Origin: Spirochaetota bacterium
GTDB lineage: Bacteria; Spirochaetota; UBA4802; JAFGDQ01
Direction of reading: 5' to 3'
DNA length: 64,000 bases
Assembly (NCBI GenBank): GCA_016932015.1
Contig: JAFGDQ010000059.1
Location: 18,145-82,144, forward strand
Below are positions 35,853 through 43,441 of the stretch, one piece after another. The notes beneath the pieces are model-generated. The model was not told the DNA's origin. It was given only the letters and a program-made list of their open reading frames with translations, and searched no databases. Position numbers and translations under genes: made by a program. Position 1 is the first letter of the stretch. Every line of letters starts with the position of its first letter.

Positions 35853-36242
35853 CTATTCATGCGAGTCTTCTTTAAATTGTTTATTCATTAAAGATTCAAG
35901 TTCATCTGAATAAGTAACAGCTTTCATTTTTATTTGATATGGTTTTGCCAGCAAACATATCAGCTTCGCCAGAAATAAAGTTTCTTTGGCCATTACCAGT
36001 GTGATATTTCCCTGAAATTGCTGCTTCATTGAGTTTATGGAATCTCTGATCGTGAAGATTTCCGGCGAAGTTGGAGTATATTTCATTTTTCGCAAATCAA
36101 CAATTATGCTAAAATGGGATTCAAATTCAACATTAAACGCGACATCTCTCATAACCTGAATAATGGATGACAAATCAATTATTCCATCTGCTTCCACAAC
36201 AGCTGTATTTTGATGAACAATTATCGTATGATTAAACGGCAT
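35853..36242 (-). CDS. Small STAS/SpoIIAA-like protein, function unknown
   Basis: 129 residues, no signal or membrane segment. The alternating pattern (HTIIVHQNTAVVEADGIIDL, then FSIIVDLRKMKYTPTSPEIF, then NITLVMAKETLFLAKLICLL) resembles the beta-alpha order of STAS-like single-domain proteins such as the SpoIIAA-like family. The serine usually phosphorylated in anti-anti-sigma factors cannot be assigned. The gene is single, with the ABC exporter downstream and the divergent SDR gene upstream. A SpoIIE-type phosphatase is encoded at 40622-42007, but no link is shown. Confidence 0.5.
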   Translation of the reverse strand: MPFNHTIIVHQNTAVVEADGIIDLSSIIQVMRDVAFNVEFESHFSIIVDLRKMKYTPTSPEIFTIRDSINSMKQQFQGNITLVMAKETLFLAKLICLLAKPYQIKMKAVTYSDELESLMNKQFKEDSHE

Positions 36243-36603
36243 TGGAGGTACCCTTTTAAAAAAATTATTTTTCCATTCTTTAATACAGGATACTTAAAAA
36301 CTTTTTATGATGTCTTATTTATAAAGCAACACTTTACAGTATGTAGTTTCAGAAAACAATTACTATTTTTCCAGTACTTGTTATTTATACTTCTTTATTG
36401 TATTTCTGTTTTTTCGTAACAATTCAGCTGTTATTAATCTATGAGAAAAATCCATTTATCCCCTGTTTTTTCTGAAAACCGGGAAATCTGTTTGACGAAT
36501 AACAACTTCATAAACACACTTCTTCTATGTTATTGGAGTCTGCTATTGCAGTACCTTTTAATCCGATACAATAACTTAAATATTAAAACGAGGAAGAAAA
36601 CAT
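36243..36603. other. Divergent intergenic region
   Basis: About 360 bp between the STAS-like gene (minus) and the SDR gene (plus). AT-rich. A possible -35 TTGACG sits near 36492 without a convincing -10. The SDR ribosome-binding site GAGGAAG precedes its ATG. No other feature recognised. Confidence 0.4.
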
Positions 36604-37407
36604 ATGTTTAAGACTACACCTATTCCAAATATGACAAACGCATTTGATGTCAGCGGCAAAAATGTCGTTATTACAGGCGGAAACCGCGGTATAGGCAAAG
36701 GTATATCCGCAGCTTTCGCGCAGAGTGGAGCAAATGTTGTTATTTTATGCCGGAATCAGGAAAGCGGCTTAAAGGTTGTTGAAGAGCTTAACGAGTCCGG
36801 CGGAAAACACGCTTGCTTTAAATGCGATATTGCGGACATGAGCAGTGTACAGGCAGCTGTTAAAGAAGTCTTCAATTTCTTTGACCATGTTGATGTTCTT
36901 GTAAATAATGCCGGAGTAGCAACTACAACTCCGTTCCTCAGCAAAGATGGACTTAACGAATGGCATCGTGTAATCAATACCGACCTTCACGGCGTTGCCA
37001 ATGTCATTTATGAAATTGCTCCTTCAATGCGCGACAAGGGACTCGGAGGCAGCATTATAAATATTTCATCTGTTGGAGGCCAGCGCGTAAGCGGTTCAAA
37101 ACATCATCATAATGCACCTTACAACGCTGCGAAAGCAGGCCTTGATATCTTTTCAAAATATCTTGCTGTTGTACTGGGAGATAATGGAATCCGTGTTAAC
37201 GTTATTGCTCCGGGCCCGACTCATTCAGACCTTGACAAGGATCTGCCGCCGAGCGCAATTGAAACAATCGAAAAGGATTTGCCTGCACACAGATTCGGTG
37301 AGCCTATTGAGATTGGAGCATTCTGTGTTTTTCTTGCCAGCAACGCCGGATGCCAGATAACAGGCTGCGTACTGCCTCATGACGGCGGACTTCTCTGTGT
37401 TGTTTAA
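36604..37407 (+). CDS. Short-chain dehydrogenase/reductase
   Basis: 267 residues, NAD(P)-dependent oxidoreductase. The Rossmann glycine motif TGGNRGIG is at 24-31, NNAGVA follows at about 102, the catalytic Ser is near 156 (NISSVGG) and Tyr173/Lys177 lie in the YNAAK motif. The Asn-Ser-Tyr-Lys tetrad is complete. Classical SDRs act on alcohol/ketone, sugar or acyl substrates. Nothing here selects one. It lies 24 bp upstream of a duplicated-cupin gene, so the two are probably co-transcribed and may share a substrate. Confidence 0.92.
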   Translation: MFKTTPIPNMTNAFDVSGKNVVITGGNRGIGKGISAAFAQSGANVVILCRNQESGLKVVEELNESGGKHACFKCDIADMSSVQAAVKEVFNFFDHVDVLVNNAGVATTTPFLSKDGLNEWHRVINTDLHGVANVIYEIAPSMRDKGLGGSIINISSVGGQRVSGSKHHHNAPYNAAKAGLDIFSKYLAVVLGDNGIRVNVIAPGPTHSDLDKDLPPSAIETIEKDLPAHRFGEPIEIGAFCVFLASNAGCQITGCVLPHDGGLLCVV

Positions 37408-37431
37408 AAATTTCTAACAGGAGACAATAAA

Positions 37432-38283
37432 ATGTCCAATGCGAAATACTTCGCTTTAGCCGAACCGGATGCAAAAGGCGTAATTCCGCCTGTTTCAGAC
37501 GACACACGCGCTGAAATTGTAACAATGGATAAAACTTTTTTCGAAGGCTGTATTTTCAGTAATGCCAACTGGATTAAAAAACCATTTAAACGTGAAGGAT
37601 TATTTAAGCATAATTCTGACGTACTTTTAATGTTTATAGGCGGTAATTATCAGGACCCTGAAAATCTGAATGCTGAAATAGAGCTGTGGATTGAAAACGA
37701 TAAGCTTGTTTTAAACAGAACCTGCATAGTATTTGTACCCGCAGGTGCGGCCTACGGCAATATGGAAGTAAGGAACGTTTCGAAACCGGTATTCAATTAT
37801 ATGTGCCATGTTAATACTGACACATATGAAGAGATTCCGGCTGAAGCAACTGCAGCTCCGGGGACTTATGCAGATAACCGGGTTGAGAAATACGCACCTG
37901 TAGACGGAAAACTGCCGTCAGCTCCTGAAGGGTTTCTCACATTACTGCTATGGATTGACGGTAAAAAACTCAGCGGTGCGCCGTATCTTGAATCCGTGTG
38001 GTTCAAGACTTCAAATGACACAGGCCCTGAAAATCACACACATGATTTTGACGAGTTTATCGGGTTCTTCGGTTCAGATCCTGATCATCCCGATGATCTC
38101 GGCGCGGAGCTTTCATTTGAAATAGGCGATGAAACAATAACAGTTACCAAAAGCTGTCTGGTTTATGTTCCCAGAGGCCTTGGCCACAGCCCGATACTGG
38201 TTCCGAAACTGGAACGTCCGATCATACACTTCTCAGGCGGCAACGGCGGCGATTATATCAGAAAAGGCAGTGACCAGTTTTAG
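37432..38283 (+). CDS. Duplicated-cupin-like protein (family member 1)
   Basis: 283 residues built from two similar halves. Half 1 (about 45-140) has VLLMFIGGNYQDPENLNAEI and FVPAGAAYG. Half 2 (about 165-280) has ENHTHDFDEFIGFFGSDPDH, then DDLGAELSFEIGDE and YVPRGLGHSP. Half 2 carries the H-x-H-x-x-D-E start and the PxGxxH end expected of a cupin metal site. Half 1 has lost most of those residues. The family is sometimes annotated only as cupin-domain protein. Two relatives lie at 51349-52269 and 52359-53375. The SDR gene 24 bp upstream suggests a metabolic role; the reaction is unknown. Confidence 0.8.
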   Translation: MSNAKYFALAEPDAKGVIPPVSDDTRAEIVTMDKTFFEGCIFSNANWIKKPFKREGLFKHNSDVLLMFIGGNYQDPENLNAEIELWIENDKLVLNRTCIVFVPAGAAYGNMEVRNVSKPVFNYMCHVNTDTYEEIPAEATAAPGTYADNRVEKYAPVDGKLPSAPEGFLTLLLWIDGKKLSGAPYLESVWFKTSNDTGPENHTHDFDEFIGFFGSDPDHPDDLGAELSFEIGDETITVTKSCLVYVPRGLGHSPILVPKLERPIIHFSGGNGGDYIRKGSDQF

Positions 38284-38319
38284 TTAGTATGCGATAAAAT
38301 TATTACCGAGAATATATCA

Positions 38320-38360
38320 TAAGCAAAGACGCGGAATACTGCATACTGCGTCTCTGCTTA
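38320..38360 (+). terminator. Terminator hairpin after the SDR-cupin pair
   Basis: TAAGCA-A-AGACGC (38320-38332) pairs with GCGTCT-C-TGCTTA (38348-38360), with one A/C mismatch and a 15-base loop. It lies 37 bp past the cupin stop and is followed by an AT-rich run. Confidence 0.6.
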
Positions 38361-38443
38361 TATTTACTAATTCAACTTGACTGACTTTTTACTTTAATCT
38401 TTGTAATTGAGCAGTTAAATATATAGAATTTATCTTAAATATT

Positions 38444-39205
38444 TCATTCATCTTCATTCTTCTTATTTAAATTTATTATCCTGTCATAATAATCGGGGTA
38501 AACCTCTCTAAGACAATCAGGACACAGACCGCGGGCAATCTCAGCTTTCCTGTGTCCGGTTATATAGTTTTCAAAGTATGCCCGGAATCCTTCATCATCC
38601 TGAACCTTTTTACATCTTGAACATAACGGAGCCAGTCCGCTCAAAGCCTGTATTTTTGACATTGCCAGGTCAAACAAAACAGTCTTCTCTTTTAAGAGGC
38701 CTGATTGTCTGCTGTTATGCAATGCAATTGCTGTGAGTTCTGCAAACGCAGATGCAATTTCCGCATCGTCATCTGTAAAGTCGGCAGGTTTGTTAGCAAG
38801 CGTAATTATTCCTGCAGTCTTACCCTGAATATTCACGGGAGCGAATATCACATTCCGGAGAATGATATGGCCGTAAGGCATAAAGCTTCCCCATTCGCTG
38901 TTCATAAAATCATTTTCATAAACTGTCCGATGAGTCGTATATGCAAGAGACTGAAGACCGCGTATTGACATAGGTAAACTAGTATCTGCGGAACAGTCCA
39001 TTCCTCCTGATTCAAGAAAAAGAATTTCATTTTCTTTCCCATTCCCACGCAGAAGAGCAATGTATCCGGATTCGGCTCCCGTAGCTTCACAGCAGTAATC
39101 AAAAATTATGCGTGCGGTTTCGTCGAAGGTATGTTTTCTGAGTATCATATGTGCTGCTTTAATAAACGCCTGCAGTTTTATGTCAGCTGTAATGTTATTC
39201 TGCAT
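38444..39205 (-). CDS. GAF-domain protein with C-terminal four-cysteine domain
   Basis: 253 residues. A GAF sensor domain (about 15-180) shows ATGAESGYIALLRGNGKENE and NVIFAPVNIQGKTAGIITLA. The C-terminal 70 residues (about 185-245) carry LCSRCKKVQDD and GLCPDCLREVYPDYYD, i.e. two CxxC pairs likely to bind zinc. This C-terminal module (LPICSxCKKI...GxCPDC in relatives) is found attached to GAF, PAS or receiver domains and is of unknown activity. No kinase or cyclase domain is present, so output may go through the zinc module. Confidence 0.8.
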   Translation of the reverse strand: MQNNITADIKLQAFIKAAHMILRKHTFDETARIIFDYCCEATGAESGYIALLRGNGKENEILFLESGGMDCSADTSLPMSIRGLQSLAYTTHRTVYENDFMNSEWGSFMPYGHIILRNVIFAPVNIQGKTAGIITLANKPADFTDDDAEIASAFAELTAIALHNSRQSGLLKEKTVLFDLAMSKIQALSGLAPLCSRCKKVQDDEGFRAYFENYITGHRKAEIARGLCPDCLREVYPDYYDRIINLNKKNEDE

Positions 39206-39360
39206 CTAATGGTATCCAAAAATATAAAAATTTAAATCAGTATAATTAAAAATAAAAGGAAAGTCAATTACAACAGCATAACGGATGGATATGGAGGATG
39301 CTTCTCATATTACTCTCCATTATTGTGTAACAACTGCAGCAGTAAAGAAATCAAAATTTA

Positions 39361-40365
39361 TTAATCTCCGGGAAGCCTGCCTGCCATCAGCTCCGAGATT
39401 GCTTTTGTTGCTTCAATTTTGCCGAGAATTATTTTTAAAATTGCGGTTATAGGAACAGCCAGAAACATGCCGGGAATACCCCAGACAAGTCCCCAGAACA
39501 TAAGAAAAATCAATACAGTAACAGGATGCAGATCCATCCGTTCCCCCATCAGCTTCGGCTCAAGAAAATTGCCGATTATAAACTGAACCGTAGCTGAAAT
39601 TATCAGGATTAATAATAGTCTGATTCCGAATCCGTATTGAATTAATACTACAGGAAGCGGCAGAATTGAAGCAATTACAGAACCAATACTGGGAATAAAA
39701 TTAAAAAGAAATGTGAGTACCGCGAAAAGAAACGGCATTTCAACTCTGAAAAAAAATAAAACAAAAAAGACTATAACTGCAGTTACAAGTGAGGTAAATA
39801 ATTTTGTTACGGCATATCTTGAAATACTGCGCTTAATCTGGAATATAAATTTATTTTCCTTTTCCCCGGATCTGGTCTCCCCGAGAAGGAAGAAAAGAAG
39901 AAAAACAATAACCAGCACTGAATATCCTAAAGTACTGCCTGCGGCTAAAGTAATATTGCCTGCCATTGAAAAAAGTGATAAATTTTTAATCTGCGTATCA
40001 AGCGATAAATCAAAATCATATCCTAATGACCCGGCTGTGTCACGAATCCAGCTGACAAATTCTAAAATCCTGTTTTTATAAATAGCAGCATCACTGAAAA
40101 AATCATTAAACGATCCTCCAATGAAAAATCCTGTCAGAACTGTAAATATTATAATAGTTAAAAAAATTACTATAACAATGATAATTCCCGGAAGCTTTAA
40201 CCTTGTTTTTAACAGGATTATCAAAGGGGTAAGTAATGTATAAATGAAAAAAGCTATTACCAACGGAACAAGTACAGTTTTTGTATAAATCAAAGCAGCA
40301 GTTATTGCAATGGAGGCAATAATAAGAAGGCAGACATTATTTATTTTTTCATATTTTTCGTTCAT
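39361..40365 (-). CDS. AI-2E family (PerM-like) membrane transporter
   Basis: 334 residues with about eight membrane helices in the AI-2E family order. FFIYTLLTPLIILLKTRLKLP near the N-terminus starts the family block; FLFNFIPSIGSVIASILPLP and FLEPKLMGERMDLHPVTVL (about 265-285) are signature segments. Members are proposed to export small molecules or act as Na+/H+ antiporters. The true substrate here is unknown. Single gene on the minus strand. Confidence 0.88.
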   Translation of the reverse strand: MNEKYEKINNVCLLIIASIAITAALIYTKTVLVPLVIAFFIYTLLTPLIILLKTRLKLPGIIIVIVIFLTIIIFTVLTGFFIGGSFNDFFSDAAIYKNRILEFVSWIRDTAGSLGYDFDLSLDTQIKNLSLFSMAGNITLAAGSTLGYSVLVIVFLLFFLLGETRSGEKENKFIFQIKRSISRYAVTKLFTSLVTAVIVFFVLFFFRVEMPFLFAVLTFLFNFIPSIGSVIASILPLPVVLIQYGFGIRLLLILIISATVQFIIGNFLEPKLMGERMDLHPVTVLIFLMFWGLVWGIPGMFLAVPITAILKIILGKIEATKAISELMAGRLPGD

Positions 40366-40621
40366 ATTACCTTTATGATAAAGTTATGATAATGATCATA
40401 CACTTATAATCTCTAAACAAAAGAATTGAAATTTATTTGTTTTAATAGCAGAATTATTAATCTAAATAATTATTAAAAGTATTATTTTTATTTATTTATC
40501 AATCAGGTAAAAAATGTGGGTATATAGAATAAACACTCATACGGCTATTTTCAAAATAAAATCCAAAAATTTGATCAGAAAGCAAATTTGAATATTTTTG
40601 TATTTATGGAAGTTTGGCGGA

Positions 40622-42007
40622 TTATAATTTTTTTACAACAATCAGTGTAAAGTCATCATCAATGTCTTTTTCATCAAGAAAATTGTAAAAACGGTTCACA
40701 ATAAAATCCATTAATTCTTTCGCAGTACCGTCCGGAGCCTGTTTATAGGATTCAATCAGCCGTTCTGTCCCATATCTGCATTTATCATGATTATTTGTTT
40801 CTGTTATACAGTCAGTATACATTAAGATCGAATCTCCCTTTTCCGGAGTTACTTTTGCAGATTTATATGCTGAAACAGCATCAATAAGGCCAATCGGCGG
40901 AAATTTGTTTCCCGGTACAATGTTGGATATGTTCTCAACATTCTTCGTTGAATTACTCTTATACAGAATATCAGGATGCCCCGCATTAATATATTCAAAA
41001 TATTCGCCCGTAAGTCGAATCATGATACCTGTAATATACATGCTAATCTGATTAAGCTCTTTTCTTAATGTATAGTCGGCAATTTCAATCACCCGCTCCA
41101 GAGGATCATTTCTGAATTTATTAAAATACCTTGAAAAAACAGGTTTTGCGAGTATGGTTATAAGGCCTGACGCGATTCCATGCCCGGATACGTCAAATAA
41201 AGACAATCCTGACAAGATATTGTTTTCATAATAAAAATCATAAAAGTCACCCGACACGCCATATCTCGGCCTGTAGGAAAGGGCGATATCCCAGTCCGCA
41301 TTACTGACCGGTTCAGCAGGGAGCAGTGTTTTTTGAATATCATAAGCAAGTTCAAGTTCAATTTTTGCCATTTTATGGTTATGCTCAAGCTCCTTATTAA
41401 GAGAGACAAGCCTGTTGTTCGCATCCTCAAGGTAATTTTTCGATTCGTTCAGTTCCTTATTTTTTTTATGAATATGATTAGCTATAATTGAAAGAATGAC
41501 AGCTGAAGGAAGAAAACATGCGGCAAAAAATACATCATAAGTAAAATTCCCTGTGTGCCCTTCACTATATACGGACAGATATGCTGCTATAAGATAAACA
41601 ATGACAGTACTGACAGACATAATCAGGGATTGAATGATATTTGTGTAAGTAAGAACAATCGTTATTGCAAGCAATGAACTGAAAAGAGCAAATATTCGAA
41701 AATCATACAGGAGATAAACCCATACTCCGTACATTGCCAGATAAGCAATAAGATGCCATATAAATAAATATTTTTCAAAAGTCGGGCCGTATGTTTTTTT
41801 TGCCAGCACCACTATTATAAACAATGCTGACCAGGCTATAACAACCGTCGCTATCAGCAGCAGGTCAAATAGTGATATAGCTGTGAGGTGGAGCAATCGC
41901 GCAGCGGCAGTTTCAATAAAAACTAAAATATATCCTAGCAGTACTAACATACTGCCCCAAAGCACATATTTCAGCATATTATTATCGGATCTGTAGGAAA
42001 TCAGCAT
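40622..42007 (-). CDS. Membrane protein with SpoIIE-type PP2C phosphatase domain
   Basis: 461 residues. Six or so membrane helices (about 15-185), a coiled-coil linker (about 190-230, NYLEDANNRLVSLNKELEHN) and a SpoIIE/PP2C domain (about 240-461). Family motifs: GVSGDFYDF (metal-binding Asp), LSLFDVSGHGIASGLITILA (DxxGHG) and DDFTLIVVKKL at the C-terminus (late Asp pair). Such phosphatases act on Ser-phosphorylated anti-anti-sigma (STAS) proteins. A STAS-like protein is encoded at 35853-36242, but partner identity is inference. Confidence 0.9.
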   Translation of the reverse strand: MLISYRSDNNMLKYVLWGSMLVLLGYILVFIETAAARLLHLTAISLFDLLLIATVVIAWSALFIIVVLAKKTYGPTFEKYLFIWHLIAYLAMYGVWVYLLYDFRIFALFSSLLAITIVLTYTNIIQSLIMSVSTVIVYLIAAYLSVYSEGHTGNFTYDVFFAACFLPSAVILSIIANHIHKKNKELNESKNYLEDANNRLVSLNKELEHNHKMAKIELELAYDIQKTLLPAEPVSNADWDIALSYRPRYGVSGDFYDFYYENNILSGLSLFDVSGHGIASGLITILAKPVFSRYFNKFRNDPLERVIEIADYTLRKELNQISMYITGIMIRLTGEYFEYINAGHPDILYKSNSTKNVENISNIVPGNKFPPIGLIDAVSAYKSAKVTPEKGDSILMYTDCITETNNHDKCRYGTERLIESYKQAPDGTAKELMDFIVNRFYNFLDEKDIDDDFTLIVVKKL

Positions 42008-42337
42008 ATAATTATATCCAGAATATAATACGAAAATAAAACAGCAATAGAAAGGCTGGATAAAGCACTTGTAATTTATATTTTTACTGTTTTTTATATA
42101 TACTTTAATTTAAAGTACCATATTAAAATATATCAATTAACAATCCTCGACAAGTCCGATTTTATTTTTTTCCTGCTTTATAATAAATATGACTGTATTT
42201 TTTCTGCATACTGGAACAAAAAGCTGAATGAAATAGAATTTGTCAATTATCCGGTATTTTTTTGATTGAGGAAAATTATATACGGATTTCTTTAAAAGGA
42301 AGTTATTTAATATCAGGATAGAATTTAATTATTATGA
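42008..42337. other. Intergenic region
   Basis: 330 bp between the phosphatase gene start and the nrdG stop, both minus strand. It should carry the phosphatase promoter and the terminator of the nrd operon. AT-rich, with no clear hairpin-plus-T-run and no open frame recognised. Confidence 0.4.
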
Positions 42338-43030
42338 TCAGCGGATTACAACCTGTTCTAAATATCCTCTGCACAGTTCGGCAAAAGATTCAATCATGTC
42401 CACAGGAGTTCTTTCTGCAGTTCTCAGATCCTTCCCGGGAAGATTATCCCTTGGAATAAATGTCTGAAGTACAAATTTTCTGACACCGATCAGTTCCGAA
42501 CATATTTTCTTTATATCTTCTTCAGTGTGAATCCCGGGAACTACAGTTGTTCTGATCTCATATTCTACACTGCCTTTTTTAAGAAGATTCAGGCTCTGCG
42601 CTATGGATACTTTGTCAATATCTACACCTGTAACAACAGGGTACCTGTCAGCAGATATCTTGTAATCCATTGCAACGTAATCACAATACTGCATAACTTT
42701 ATCAAGCATATCCGGAAAACTGCCCTGCGTATCCAGCTTGATGTCCATTCCCGTCTTCTTAATATAAGACAATGTTTCAGGCAGTGCTTTCTGCAGAGTA
42801 GGCTCGCCGCCTGTAATACATATACCGTCTATCCAGTTATCCCCTGCTTTTTCAAGAATCGTCCCCAACTGTTCAAAAGTCATATTATTGTCTTTTACAG
42901 GAATCAATTCCGGATTATGGCAGTAACAGCATCTGAAATTGCACCCCTGTGTAAAAAAGACAAGGGCTATTCGCCCTTCAAAGTCAATTGTTGATTCTGT
43001 TTTCTGATATGTAAAAACAGCGGATTTCAT
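42338..43030 (-). CDS. nrdG: Anaerobic ribonucleotide reductase activating protein (radical SAM)
   Basis: 230 residues. The radical-SAM cluster motif is CNFRCCYC (Cys30, Cys34, Cys37; C-x3-C-x2-C) after FFTQGC. It is followed by GICITGGEPTLQ, the SAM-binding GGE motif. The enzyme makes the glycyl radical on NrdD. The sequence resembles the PflA/NrdG2 group, in which KLDTQGS and ISADRYPVVTGV segments occur. It is the last gene of the operon, 5 bp after the redoxin gene. Confidence 0.92.
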   Translation of the reverse strand: MKSAVFTYQKTESTIDFEGRIALVFFTQGCNFRCCYCHNPELIPVKDNNMTFEQLGTILEKAGDNWIDGICITGGEPTLQKALPETLSYIKKTGMDIKLDTQGSFPDMLDKVMQYCDYVAMDYKISADRYPVVTGVDIDKVSIAQSLNLLKKGSVEYEIRTTVVPGIHTEEDIKKICSELIGVRKFVLQTFIPRDNLPGKDLRTAERTPVDMIESFAELCRGYLEQVVIR

Positions 43031-43035
43031 GAATA

Positions 43036-43425
43036 TCAGGATATTGTCTGCGCCAGAGACATAAGCTCTTTTATATTCTCTGTCCCGATAACCGGATTAT
43101 CCATAGAATAATCAGTCTCAAGCTGCAGATAGTAGGAAGCGGTTTTTCCGGAAGTATTCGTGCTGTATTCCGGATTCGGTATTTTTATATAGGAATTTCT
43201 TTCCTTGTTGAATTTCATGATCTGAAGAGCGGGAATTCTCTGTCCGTTTACTGTCTCGGAAAGAGCATACGCCTGCATTCCTTCAACAGTGGAAAGGTTC
43301 TGATAATCCATATCAAAGTCATTGCGGCTTTTCTCTTCCTTAAGAATCATGCCAACATCTTTTTTTAACTGAACGCATTTTTCGCATCCGTTCTTTCCAT
43401 ATATTACAATAAGATATTTTTTCAA
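43036..43425 (-). CDS. Glutaredoxin/thioredoxin-like protein of the nrd operon
   Basis: 129 residues starting KKYLIVIYGKNGCEKCVQL, with the redox pair CEKC (Cys14/Cys17) at the position of the thioredoxin-fold active site. The middle contains the cis-proline region QRIPALQIM. It lies between nrdD (16 bp) and nrdG (5 bp). It is therefore likely the electron donor for the class III reductase, as in the redoxin-dependent NrdD subtype. The protein is longer than NrdH (about 75-80 residues), with an extra C-terminal part rich in Tyr/Asn/Thr. Confidence 0.75.
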   Translation of the reverse strand: MKKYLIVIYGKNGCEKCVQLKKDVGMILKEEKSRNDFDMDYQNLSTVEGMQAYALSETVNGQRIPALQIMKFNKERNSYIKIPNPEYSTNTSGKTASYYLQLETDYSMDNPVIGTENIKELMSLAQTIS

Positions 43426-43441
43426 ATTACTTGCCTCCTGA

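Noticed and set aside
36210..36419. 69-residue frame on the plus strand opposite the STAS-like gene
   Set aside because: Hydrophobic low-complexity frame in an AT-rich promoter region without a ribosome-binding site.
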